From positions 186,001-250,000 of the forward strand of contig MU008170.1 in the NCBI GenBank assembly GCA_010909165.1: DNA of 64,000 nt, written 5' to 3'. Source of the DNA: Anthoceros angustus (lineage: Eukaryota; Streptophyta; Anthocerotopsida; Anthocerotales; Anthocerotaceae). Of the stretch, positions 10,818 to 21,312 are shown one piece after another. The notes below the pieces were generated by a model. The model was not told the DNA's origin and did not search any database. It saw only the letters and a program-made list of their open reading frames with translations. The position numbers were made by a program, and so were the translations under genes. Position 1 is the first letter of the stretch, and the number at the start of each line of letters is the position of its first letter.

Positions 10818-12308
10818 CATCAGGTGAGCAGTCCACCATTCAAGATGTTGCTCTTTTTGAGCGGCAATTCAACCAAATAAAACTAATTTGCACCGCTAGC
10901 CGGCGTGCGTGCGTCCTCGCTTCAACAGGAAGTGACGAATTACACATACGGCGAAGCCCTAACCGGGTGCTGGCGTCGGCTTAGTCGTGCCTGTCGTCGT
11001 CGGTTCTCCATGTCGAAATGTTCTCCAGAAAATCTGAAACCCTAACTTCGTCGACGGGCATGTGGCGGGAACGACGTCCGCTCTCCGAGCGGTTGGTTCT
11101 CCTGCGACTGCTCTCCTGCCGCTCCCACCAGCCCAGGCCTGGGCGCCTGCATCCAGCTCTGGTCACCCAGCTGGCCTAGGAGCCCGCGAATCGCATCTCC
11201 AGGCTGTGCCGTAGATCCCCTGGCCGAATCACGACATCGTACCATCAGACTCGAGCGTGTGCCAGGAAGCCAGAGTCTCTCTCCCTCGGATTGAATGGCG
11301 GACTGAGAGGAGCCCTGTCGGCGCCGTCTCTCACCTCCTCTGTGTAGCCTCCATATCCTGCTACTGGTGCCGTCGCAGGCTGCTGGGAACTGCACATCTA
11401 AGGCCGCGTCCTATCACGCTGCAAATGCAAGTCATAGGTGGAATTGCACCTTCCACCTTTGAAGGTGCTTTTCGATAGCTGTGGTGGTTTGATGATTTCT
11501 GCTGGGAACCTGATTGTTCCTCATTGTTTGTGCTGGGACGTTTTTTACAGACACATCTGTGTGAGGCTTTGATCGCAAGTCCTGCTGCGTCAGAGGACAG
11601 GTTTTGAAACACCACGTTGCAAACTCGCAAAAAACAAGGATCACTGAGTTGCGAGCAGGAACAAGAGTGAAGTCATCCTGGCGCCCCCCGGATGCCCCTT
11701 TCCTCCCGCTTGCGGGCTTTGCGGGCTTTGCGGACTTTGCGGGCTTGCCGGCTTGCCGACTTGCCGTGCCGTGTCCCATCACTCGTGAGACCGTCCTCTC
11801 AAGGATTTTAGAATACTGTAATAATGCGACGTTTGAAACGGGGTCCATGCAGAACCGTTCCGTTTCAAGTGTGCGATCCCGTTTCCCAGCGCAGCATGCT
11901 CCGAAATCCGGGCGATCCGGGCCTACAGGACAGCGGAGAGCCAATGGAGTTTCCCGCCGTCATTTGGAGTGGAGTCGAGTCGGAGCGGGCGCGGGCAGGC
12001 AATGTGACGCAAGCGGCCTGCGCTGTGTCCGAAGCTTCAAAATTCCGCAGTACTGTACAGCCCTGCGCAAGCGGGAAACCATGGGTGGCAGGGGCACGCT
12101 CTCCAACTCTGCGTCCGCTTCCAGTTCCCGGCCGGCGCCTCTTCCCCTCCTTGCAGCGCACTCCGGAGCAGGAGCTGGAGCAGGAGCAGGAGCAGGATCG
12201 ATGCGGTGTGTCAGTGCGCGGCGTGCGGCGGCCTTTCGCGGCCTTGGCATTGCTTGCTGATCGGGGCTGCAGAGGAAGCGGAAGCATCCGGAGGCTACTG
12301 CCAGCGCC
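10818..12308. other. Intergenic region upstream of the GIL1-like gene
   Basis: No coding exon recognised. It holds a short tandem array of about 10-bp GCGGGCTTT-like units near 11700-11775 and a GGAGCAGGAGC-type simple repeat at 12165-12197, just before the next start codon. Several plus-strand open frames (11604-12312) are low-complexity and not supported as genes. The GC-rich right half is probably promoter and 5' leader of the GIL1-like gene. Confidence 0.5.
11700..11775. repeat. Short tandem array of ~10-bp GCGGGCTTT-like units
   Basis: About seven imperfect copies of a CTTGCGGGCTTTGCGGG-type motif in a row, shifting to CTTGCCGG at the right end. Seen directly; about 530 bp upstream of the GIL1-like start codon. 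Confidence 0.75.
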
Positions 12309-13967
12309 ATGAAGGGCTTCATGCGCACATTCTTAGGAAACACGGCCAACGGAGCCGGCTTGCCGGATGGGGAAGGAGTGGAAGGAGGAGCTGGAGGAGG
12401 AGGCTACAACAGGCGCCTGTCGGACGAGAGCTTCAAGACGTGCTTGACTCCGGAGGACGGATCCGAGTACACGGACAATGCCGCGCTGGCGGGTGCAGAG
12501 GCCGCGGAGCCGGGGGAGGACTCGGAGGTCTCCACGGCCGGGATGGAGGCCAACGGGAGGCTGGAGGAGAGCGAGGAGGCGGAGCTCATAGACAAGATGG
12601 CCGCGGCGCTGGCCGCCGTGTCGCAGCTGGAGCAGGCGTACATGACGCTGCAGGAGACGGTGTACGTGGAGAAGCACTGCGCGCAGTGCCCGCCCGAGTG
12701 CGCCGTGCTGCGGTGCCAGAGCTGCAGCTGCAGAGTCCAGCTGCGGGAGTTCGGGAACGCCAGGGACGTGTTCAACGATGTCTGCCACGCCAAGGGCCTG
12801 GTGCTGGAGATGCAGGAGGGGCGGGGAGTGGACGCGATCGCGGCTCTCCGGGCGGAGAGCGCGAAGCGGATTAAGAAGCTGGAGCGGCAGCTGAGCATGC
12901 GGGAGAAGGAGTGTTCGTGGAAGGAGAAGGAGCTGGAGAAGGAGAGGGAGAAGGCCAGTGCTGTGATGCTCAAATTGAAGCAAGATGTGGAGCAGCTGCA
13001 GGAGCATCTGGCGCAGGTGCAAGACGAGAGGATGGCGCAGGTGGCCAAGCTGAACAGGACCATCAGCCAGACGAGGGAGGAGAATGAGCGGCTCACGCTG
13101 CAGGTGAAGGAGCTTGAGCTGAAGAACGGGGAGGGGAACGGGAATGGGAAGGAGACGGCATCCGCGCCGGCGGCTGCTCCGGTGCCGGTGCCCGTGCCGG
13201 TGCCGGTTGTTGTGGACTCTCCGTCCGAGGGGAACCTTAAGCTGTTTGAGGCTGCGGTTGTCGGTGTGAAGCAGTCGCTTAGCCTCTTCACCAAGCAGTA
13301 TATGCACACGCTGAAGAGGGCCGGGCTGAGTGTGGATATCGTGGCTAACGGGCTGCAACCGGGCATTCTCCAGCCTGGAATGACCTTCTCCAAGCCTGCG
13401 CACGTCAAGTTCGTATTCGAGGCTCACATCAGCACGACCTTCTTCGACGGATTTGAGGATGAAGATTACGGTCTGGGAGGAAGTGCTCCCCCGACGGACC
13501 CTGACAGCAGCTTTGCGGAGTATGAGAGACTCAAGTGCATGAGCCCGTCGGAGTTTATGGAAGGGACCTACGACGAAGGTCAGTTTGGGAGTTTTTGCCG
13601 TGCAAAGTTCATGGAGCTCATGTCTGACGAATTAGACGAGGCTTTCTTTGGCCCGGATGATCGACATCTGCCGCTAGTGCTTCACGGGTGCCATCCGGAG
13701 AGCCGTTTCTATGAGAACTTTGTCATCCTGGCCAGCTCTGTGTGGATGCTCCACAAGCTAGCCTACTCTTTCCAGACGCCTGCAAGGATGTTCGCGGTGA
13801 AGTCAGGCCACCTAGTCGACCTGTCTTTCATGGAGAGCGTGACTTCTGAGGACGACAGGGATCTCAGTGTAGGCCCTAGAGTTGGATTCATGGTCATCCC
13901 TGGGTTTCGGCTGGGCAGAACAATTTTCAAGAGCTACGTCTATTTGCAATGGCCCAAGGGAAGATGA
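12309..13967 (+). CDS. GIL1/IRKI-like protein (DUF641 and GIL1 C-terminal domain)
   Basis: Single exon, 552 residues. After an acidic, glycine-rich N-terminus come an ELIDKMAAALAAVSQLEQAY segment (about residue 90), the DUF641 hallmark, and a long coiled coil of Glu/Lys-rich heptads (about residues 185-270). A Pro-Val repeat linker (about 285-300) precedes the C-terminal GIL1-type domain with PAHVKFVFEAHI, RFYENFVILASSVWMLHKLA and PGFRLGRTIFKSYVYL motifs. Arabidopsis GIL1 acts in light control of shoot gravitropism, and relatives include IRK-interacting protein; a conserved role here is inferred only. The domain order and intronless state fit the family. A cysteine pair cluster (CAQCPPEC and CQSCSC, around residues 120-140) is a visible extra whose role is unknown to me. 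Confidence 0.85.
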   Translation: MKGFMRTFLGNTANGAGLPDGEGVEGGAGGGGYNRRLSDESFKTCLTPEDGSEYTDNAALAGAEAAEPGEDSEVSTAGMEANGRLEESEEAELIDKMAAALAAVSQLEQAYMTLQETVYVEKHCAQCPPECAVLRCQSCSCRVQLREFGNARDVFNDVCHAKGLVLEMQEGRGVDAIAALRAESAKRIKKLERQLSMREKECSWKEKELEKEREKASAVMLKLKQDVEQLQEHLAQVQDERMAQVAKLNRTISQTREENERLTLQVKELELKNGEGNGNGKETASAPAAAPVPVPVPVPVVVDSPSEGNLKLFEAAVVGVKQSLSLFTKQYMHTLKRAGLSVDIVANGLQPGILQPGMTFSKPAHVKFVFEAHISTTFFDGFEDEDYGLGGSAPPTDPDSSFAEYERLKCMSPSEFMEGTYDEGQFGSFCRAKFMELMSDELDEAFFGPDDRHLPLVLHGCHPESRFYENFVILASSVWMLHKLAYSFQTPARMFAVKSGHLVDLSFMESVTSEDDRDLSVGPRVGFMVIPGFRLGRTIFKSYVYLQWPKGR

Positions 13968-16830
13968 TGATCTCCCCACTCACACCTTTAGCCAGATTCT
14001 TATTTACTGCTAGTTTTCCAGTCCTGTCGGCTACCTATTTCTTTGCAACCAATTTTGAGGAAGTGTTCGACGTTGTTCCAATCAATGTACCAGTGGGTGT
14101 ATCGTCCCTTATTGTGCGCATTCAGTGTTGTTGTTTTGTTTTCTTCAGTTGTGACAGCCTGGAAAGACGTGGGCAAACAGGCAACAGAGGTACCTCACCC
14201 CTTAACCTGCAGATGCATAGAATGGAGGAGGCTGTGGATGTGGTTTGCTACGCCTTTCCTCCAGGAACCCCAGTAACTGATGCATCCTTGTGTGACGCAG
14301 CTTTCCTACAAGCCCTTCGGCATTCATTAACCTGTATGCCTGCACGATGAGAGATTGGGCGGGAAGGCAAAGGCTTTTCATGGCTTGCAAAAGCTTATCA
14401 GCACTTTGCAGTTGCCCTGACTTTTGCATATGCCTTTCACAGGACCGAAGGGACAGGATCCTTCGGTGTAATCCCAGCTTTCGCCAACTCCTGAAAATGG
14501 CTCTATGATTCGACGGGAAATATTGTCGGAAGGAAGGGAAGAAAGATGCGCTCACTCCAACAAAACATAATTGCTCCTAAAGATTGTACCTATAGTACCT
14601 ATAACCCTGGCCGAGGAAGACCAGTCAAAGGTCACACAATGTACCCTGTAGAAAGAGGGTGAGACAAAAATTCAACCTCTAGCCTTCACGACCTCATTTC
14701 CTCCCCTCTCTCCCCTAAATGTTTGTTCCCTAGGCTGGGCATTCAGAAGAGGAGCAATTGCAGTCCGTCGATATGTAATATGCTTGCCTTCTTCCGTGAC
14801 GTCATGTGCTTCAATGGGATGGTTGCAACGAACAGGCAACGTCATACTCACTGCTCTGGAATAAACTCGCGATGTTGCAAGGCAGCGTTTGCAATATCGG
14901 AAAGCAGGACCCGGAGCACGCAGCACGCAAGGTGCGAGTTCCCCAAGTAGCGGGTCCCCACCTGAATCAGATAGCACAAATCCTATTTCCTCCTCATCAG
15001 CTCCCGTTTCCGATAGCCATCGAATGAAAAGCACCGCCTGAGGACACCTGTTGTCGATACATCTCACGAGGACTCCAACGTTGCCTTGAACAAAGATCCC
15101 AAACGGTCGCAGAACCCACAGATGCCTGTGTGTGTCAACCATTTATCTTTCAGGTTTCTCCAAACCGCCCCTGATTGATACCGGTCCGGTCCGCGCCGGT
15201 TCCGGTTCCAGTTCCATTTCCAGTTCCAGTTCTCCTCGCACTCAACGCATCTGGCCGACTTGGATGCGTATCTCGGATTGTATCAGCTTCCCTAAATCAA
15301 AGCTAAGTTATGCTCGAGCCTTGAGCCTGGAGATCTTGCCCTTGCAACGGGGAGACGCAGCACTCAGATTAGGTACAATGTCGAGCTCCTGAATACATAC
15401 CTACTGAAACAACTGTCATCAACGCAGCTTCTTGGACGGCTTCCATGAGAATGGTCACCTACAAGGTGGACGTGGGGAGGTGACGTTGGAGTCCCGTTGG
15501 TCCCTAGCCCAGTCAAATATCGCCAGTGAGGTTACACTGGTTGTTATTGAAATAGATATAGGTCTTTTCGAATCCGACTCCACTCCACTTGACTCGACTC
15601 GACTCGCTCCATGTTGTTGAAGCTTGAAAATCCCCATCTCCTTCTCAGCACATTGCGGACCATTATCTGACCTTTTTCGCCACGAAAAAAAAAAACCATC
15701 TGCATGGAAGAAGCGAAGAGTGTGCATTTTGGTGTGAGAGAGATCATGAACGTAATCCATGCAATTAGTGGGCGCCAATCTAGTGCCGATTCTTATGTAT
15801 GATGATCCGGGAGGCGGGCGCACGGTAGCTTTGGCCGGCGATGGCATCATGTCAAAGTTACCGCACCTACCCTGACACCGGTGCGCACGTTCGGCCTGGT
15901 CCCAGCCTCGGCACAATGATTGGGCATGGTTGGTGGACGCGGGGGTCCGAGGCGCCAGCTCGGCGGGCTCCGAGGTCCGGCTGGGCCAGGGGAAGGAAGG
16001 GGAAGGGGAAAGGAAAAGGAAAACGCCTACAATATGTATGTATGTACTATGTAGGGAAGTATATGTACATATGTATACACATGTGTAAGATAAGGGGATA
16101 AAGGAGCAGCTTCCCTTCCCTTCGCTTCCCTTCCCCTCCCCTTTCTTCGTGGATACGTAGAGTATGTAGGAGGGCAGGCCAGTATAAAGGCAGGAGTGGG
16201 GCCCGCATCCACCCTGCCACAAGGCAGCAGGCTTGATGAGTCTGACGCTCGGAGAAGAGTAAAAAAGAAGCCCGCCTGGACCTTGGCTGCCGGGCGCCAG
16301 CTTCTCCTCTTTCTGCCTACAGACTACATACTGCCCTTGCCGCGGCTGATAGCACTCCGGCTTGGCGTGCTCGAGTCGGGAGACGCAGGCCTGCCCAGCC
16401 CAGCCTAGCCCAGCCCGCCCGCCAGGGGTCTGTCCGAAGCCGAGCTCAGATGCGCGCGGCCCCCTGGCGCGCGTCGGCCTGAAGCGCCCGCTGGAAGCCC
16501 CCGATGAGGCGCGGGGCCGCGGCAGCAGCACCACGCAGGCGCAGGCGGGAGGGAGGCCGCGGCGGCGCCCACGGCGCTGCGGAGCAGAGCAGAAGCGCGC
16601 GGTGGTGCAGGAGCGGCGCTGCGGATTCCAGATCTGCCACATTGCTCCGCTAGGGTGAGCGGCAGCGGCAGCGGCAACGGTAGCGGAGGTGGAGCAGGAC
16701 GAGGAGGAGCGGCGGGAGTCAGCCGCGTATGCGCCTGGCTGCCACCGGCCATCGCGGGGCCGCTGCTCTGCGCCTCCTCTAGGGTTTATGTTCCACCCGG
16801 GCAGCTCTCCGGAGAGAGCGGGTGCCGACA
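13968..16830. other. Intergenic region between GIL1-like and GAUT genes
   Basis: No gene recognised. The left part is likely GIL1-like 3' UTR. A minus-strand open frame at 15142-14672 and another of 458 codons at 16831-15455 have no recognisable domain; the latter is compositionally biased and covers the GAUT promoter. Notable non-coding features are a purine/pyrimidine inverted pair near 15985-16150 and a GCGGCAGCGGCAGCGG simple repeat near 16655-16700 in the probable 5' leader of the GAUT gene. Confidence 0.5.
15985..16150. repeat. Purine/pyrimidine inverted pair with alternating TATG/TACA spacer
   Basis: A run of GGGGAAGG-type purines (about 15988-16022) is followed by a TATGTATGTAC-rich spacer (16028-16090), then a CTTCCCTTCCC-type pyrimidine run (about 16110-16145). 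The arms are roughly reverse-complementary, so the strand could form a long stem with a ~80-base loop. It lies about 700 bp upstream of the GAUT start codon. Confidence 0.65.
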
Positions 16831-19215
16831 ATGCAGGTCCACATTTCGCCTAGCATGAGACGCATCACCATTTCCACCACCAATGGCTTCCTGGATCCCA
16901 TGAAGATTAAAGGCGTCGCGCGCTACCTCTCCTACCGATGCCTCTTCTGGTCCATCCTCGTGCTGGCCTTCATTTTCCCCCTCCTCTTCATCACCACTGC
17001 GCTGGTCACTCTGGAGGGAGCCAGCAAGTGCGCCACACCCTGTGAGTTGCCAATGCTGGATCTCGCCCGCCGGAGCTCTCGTCCAGATCTTTCTCTTTTC
17101 TTCTCTTCTCGTCGGTGCGATCTGCTTCTTTTCCCGGATCTTGTGCTCAGGCTTTGCCTTTTTTTCCTTCCTGCCAGATTGTATGGGCCGGAAGTTTGGA
17201 CCGACTCCTTACTGGGGGGGAAATCGCGCCAGAGTGAGTTCATACTGTTTCCTTCTCCGATTCTATTGGGATTGGTGTTGATGTCGGTTTGGGAAGGTGG
17301 AATTTCTGTTTGAGGGATTAGAATCTCACCAGCAGGCTCGGCTCGGCTTCGCGACTGCCAGGATTTCTCTCCCCGGATTCTGCGCCTCGGAGGTGCCGAG
17401 ATTAGCGCTGCAGTCGTGGTCCGATGTTGCCGAGTTGTGCGGGGAAGGATTCGGAAGTTGTTGTGCGGGGCGGGATGCTGACCGCTCTGCCGCTCTGTTC
17501 CTGTTTGTGCAGAGGAGGATGGAGGAGCTGTACTCCACGCTTCTGGATTCAGACAAAATCCCCTTGGAGGGCCAAAAAATCCCGAACAGTATCGAAGAAT
17601 TAGTTTCGGACGCCAAAGCCAACAACTACGATACCAAGGCCATCATGCTCAACCTGAAGGCGATGGTGCGTAGCCTGGTTTAGTATCCCGCTGGCACAGT
17701 CCCCCGTTCCCTTTCAGCTGGTGTGAGTCCTGATCAATCCCTCTTTGCGCTGTGCCAGGTTGACGTTTATGAGGAGCGAGCCAGGGCGGCGAAGCTGCAG
17801 GAGGCTCTCTACCGCCATTTTGCATCTAGTGGTATCCCGAAAGGGATGTATTGCTTGTCCCTCAAGCTGACAGCAGAGTATTCGACGAATGCCCTGGCTA
17901 GGCAGGAACTTCCTTCCCCTGATCTAGCTCCACGTCTCACTGACAACTCATATCATCACCTGGTGGTGGCAACAGACAATGTCCTAGCAGCTTCCGTTGT
18001 GGTATCCTCTGCTATCAAGAACTCTGCTGATCCCGAGAAGGTGGTCTTTCATATAATTACAGACAAAAAGACTTTCGCAGCCATGCACGCATGGTTTTCT
18101 TTGAATCCTATGTCCCCTGCCATAGTGGAGGTCAAGGGTGTTCATCAGTTCTCTTGGCTGACCAAGGACCATGTTCCTGTGCTGGACGCCATCGAGAACT
18201 CCCGTGATATCAAGCAGTACTATCACGGGGATCATGCAGCAGGGGCGGATATGAATGTTTCCTCATCTGCTTTAGCATCCAAACTGCAAGCCCGCAGCCC
18301 CAAGTATATATCAATCATGAATCATCTTCGAATCTATCTGCCAGAGGTATGCATTCTTGAGTTGCATGTTGTTGGCCATGCTTCTTCTTCTTTGCTATCT
18401 GGTCCATTCCTTCTCAGAATGTGCCACTGCAAACTACCCCAGCTGTTTCAAAACGGGACCAGGGGAAGTCGTTCTGACTAAATTTGTTGTGATTGGCCGC
18501 AGTTGTTCCCCGCCTTGAATAAAGTTGTATTTTTGGATGATGATGTTGTCGTTCAAAGGGATCTATCTCCGTTATGGGACATTGACCTTCATGGCAAGGT
18601 CAATGGCGCAGTTGAAACATGCAAAGGCGAAGACAAGTGGGTTATGTCGAAAACATTCAAGAATTACTTTAATTTCTCACATCCCATGGTGAATCAAAGA
18701 TTTGATGCTGATCGGTGTGCTTGGGCTTATGGTATGAACGTGTTTGATCTCCAAGCCTGGAGACTAACTGATATCACCACCGTATACCACTTTTGGCAAA
18801 AACAGGTAAGGCTCTATGGTATCTTTCATTTCTGCTACAAGCGTTTCTCAGGCTGGCTCTCTTCCCGAATCATTGTCCAGGACACTGCATCTCGGTTGGT
18901 ACTAACATCGGGTTGCTTTGGAACTTGCAGAACCTGAGGCAGAATCTGACTTTATGGCGCCTTGGAACTCTTCCTCCTGCGCTCATTGCTTTCGACGGGT
19001 ATGTACATCCCATTGATTCATCTTGGCACATGCTGGGCTTAGGTTATCATCCAAAGAGTAATGTCACACACGTCCAACAGTCCGCTGTTATTCATTATAA
19101 TGGCCAAGCCAAACCTTGGCTAGATATTGCTTTTCCCGAATTGAGACACTTTTGGACCAAGTACGTGGATTACTCAAACGAATTCATTAGACAATGTAAC
19201 ATTCTGGAGTCGTAG
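16831..19215 (+). CDS. GAUT13/14-like galacturonosyltransferase (GT8)
   Basis: Six exons (16831-17041, 17178-17233, 17513-17665, 17759-18346, 18503-18805, 18931-19215) join in phase to 531 residues, matching the 530-535 of Arabidopsis GAUT13/14. The N-terminus (MQVHISPSMRRITIS) is characteristic of the GAUT12-14 clade, followed by one membrane anchor (about residues 33-55) that makes it a type II Golgi protein. The GT8 domain shows FHIITDKKTFAAMHAWF, SPKYIS, the metal-binding FLDDDVVVQ block and a C-terminal HYNGQAKPWL motif. The family adds galacturonic acid from UDP-GalA during pectin or xylan primer synthesis; the exact linkage is not deducible. An in-frame GTG nine bases upstream is not the start; the ATG at 16831 begins the conserved sequence. 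Intact. Confidence 0.92.
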
Positions 19216-20598
19216 CATTATTTGTGAAACTTCATCACTCATTCTTTTGATCATAAGCTGGTGGCTATTTGTGACCTCCCAACATCAAAAACTGCTTCCG
19301 TCTTCCTCAAGCTGAGACTGGGTGCTGATTGCGAGAGCCTTGTACTATCTCTTCCTTCCAGCTTGTGTTTTTGGTGAATTGTAAGTGTGCATGGTGGTGC
19401 CGGGCTGTGCTCCCGTTCAGCAGCTATGGTCATGAGCCCTTTATCCCTGGTGCGCTTCGCATCAGTTCAAATGGGCGAACTTGGCCGCGGTGGTAAAGGA
19501 GCTGTCGAGAAGCTGTCCCATTGTCGGCAGTCCTGGAAAGTACCAGGGCTTGATGGTGATGGGCAAGTGTAAATTTACATTAGGCCCCACTGAAGTCTGC
19601 AACAGGCAATTGGCAGTATATCACAGGCTGCTGGATGGGCCCTAAGCAGATCTACAGGCAAAGCAGCTGTGAGCAGTGGCAGTCGTAAGGTACGCTGGCA
19701 TCCATTACCCGTCACCCTCAGAAATGGAGCGACACAGATGAGACTTTTGTCCTGCTCAACAGCCACATTTGTGTTGATTGGCTGAGGGTGCCCATCGGAG
19801 AAAGAGAGCTGGCCAAATTGGTTGTCGCAGCAGACATGTATATGGAGGCCCCACACGTTCCTGCAACGTGGGATTGGTACCGTGCAAAGCAACTAGTCTT
19901 TGACTATTTACCTCAAGCGACAGAGACGGACCTGGATAACAATTTGTTATAAGTTACTGTAAAACTCAGTCGCCACCTTTCACTGGACAGTGGGCACAAG
20001 TCCACTTGTAGTCCTCACGTGTGGCATGAAGTGCAGAAACGACCTCCCTTAGCTAATATATAGTTCGACTGTCACTTTCTGCTGCTAACCTCCAGCTACT
20101 GTATGTACATCACGTTCGCCTGGAACTGGAACCCTCGCCAGAGTGCTCTTTTGACTTGCGACGGGCCTTCGTGATCAGGTCGGGCAGTCAACTATGCCAG
20201 TTCCATACTGTAAGTTTCTTTATCTCATCGTGGTTCTTATGCGTGTACTGAAAAGATCTCCAATCATTCTTTTAATAAGACTGTTGATTCATCTGGTGCT
20301 TTAGTTCTATATAATTTTTCTTATATAAGTTCTTAATTATTCTTTATGTGCAATTTTATTTTTTATCTTAACTAGATTTTCTTTTTGTAAATCCATCATT
20401 CATAGGATATTTCTTTATTAAATAGGAAGAAATTGGATAAAAGCATATATTATAGGACACCTTATTAAATACAAAGAGATAAGATAAACTCATCTACCAT
20501 AGACATCTTGATGAGAAAACCACTAGGTTGACGAAAACTATGCTTCCCATAATGCAACACCGGGGGTAAGGGCTCTTAAGCAAAGTAGCAATGTGTGT

Positions 20599-21312
20599 CC
20601 AAATGGCTCAGTCCAAATGGACACATATTTATAAGGACGCCGATGTTAAGCATCCTACGCTTAGATGGGTACTTAGTTGGGGTGCCTAGAGGGCTTAGAT
20701 GGGTACTTAGTTGGGGTGCCTAGAGGGCTTAGATGGGTACTTAGTTGGGGTGCCTAGAGGGCTTAGATGGGTACTTAGTTGGGGTTTAGAGGGCTTAGAT
20801 GGGTACTTAGTTGGGGCCTAGAGGGCTTAGATGGGTACTTAGTTGGGGTGCCTAGAGGGCTTAGATGGGTACTTAGTTGGGGTGCCTAGAGGGCTTAGAT
20901 GGGTACTTAGTTGGGGTGCCTAGAGGGCTTAGATGGGTGCTGGTTAGGGTGCCTAGGGCTTAGATGGGTACTTGGTTGGGGTGCCTAGAGGGCTTAGATG
21001 GGTACTTGGTTGGGGTGCCTAGAGGCTTAGATGGGTACTTGCTGGTTGGGGTGCCTAGAGGCTTAGATGGGTACTTGGTTGGGGTGCCTAGAGGGCTTAG
21101 ATGGGTACTTAGTTGGGGTGCCTAGAGGGCTTAGATGGGTACTTAGTTGGGGTGCCTAGAGGGCTTAGATGGGTACTTAGTTGGGGTGCCTAAGGCAGTG
21201 GATGCCCTTGGTGCAAGAAGCTTAGGCACACCATGGTACAAGTTGTGAAGTGCCAAGTGCCATGATACAAAAAATTCCATCCAAGTGGACTAGAACAGAC
21301 TTCTTCTTCTTA
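20599..21312 (+). repeat. Dispersed repeat copy carrying an expanded 34-bp array
   Basis: Its outer parts match the reverse complement of 7705-7939: CCAAATGGCTCAG at the left, then GTTAAGCATCC, and on the right CAGTGGATGCC, CACCATGGTACAAGTTGT and a (CTT)n end. Where the other copy has one GTAGATCGGTACTTATATGG unit, this copy has sixteen. The two copies lie in opposite orientation about 13 kb apart. Confidence 0.75.
20656..21193. repeat. Tandem array, 16 units of 34 bp
   Basis: The unit is GGGCTTAGATGGGTACTTAG followed by TTGGGGTGCCTAGA. Sixteen copies are countable. Most are identical, several near 20940-21080 carry GGTTGG in place of AGTTGG or small indels, and two near 20785-20820 have lost bases in the GGGGTGCC segment. 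The variants cluster in the middle, as expected if outer units were homogenised or amplified more recently. Confidence 0.95.

Noticed and set aside
12333-13427. Two long minus-strand open frames (364 and 334 codons) across the GIL1-like gene
   Set aside because: Antisense shadows of a GC-rich coding exon; the plus strand has clear GIL1/DUF641 motifs.
14672-15142. 156-codon minus-strand open frame
   Set aside because: No family similarity, no plausible splice partners and no promoter signal; left as intergenic.
15455-16831. 458-codon open frame on the minus strand upstream of GAUT
   Set aside because: Composition-driven (Pro/Arg/Ser/Ala-rich), no recognisable domain, overlaps the GAUT promoter and leader and passes through simple repeats.
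20656-21193. CRISPR-like array
   Set aside because: Units are contiguous with no unique spacers; this is a eukaryotic tandem repeat.
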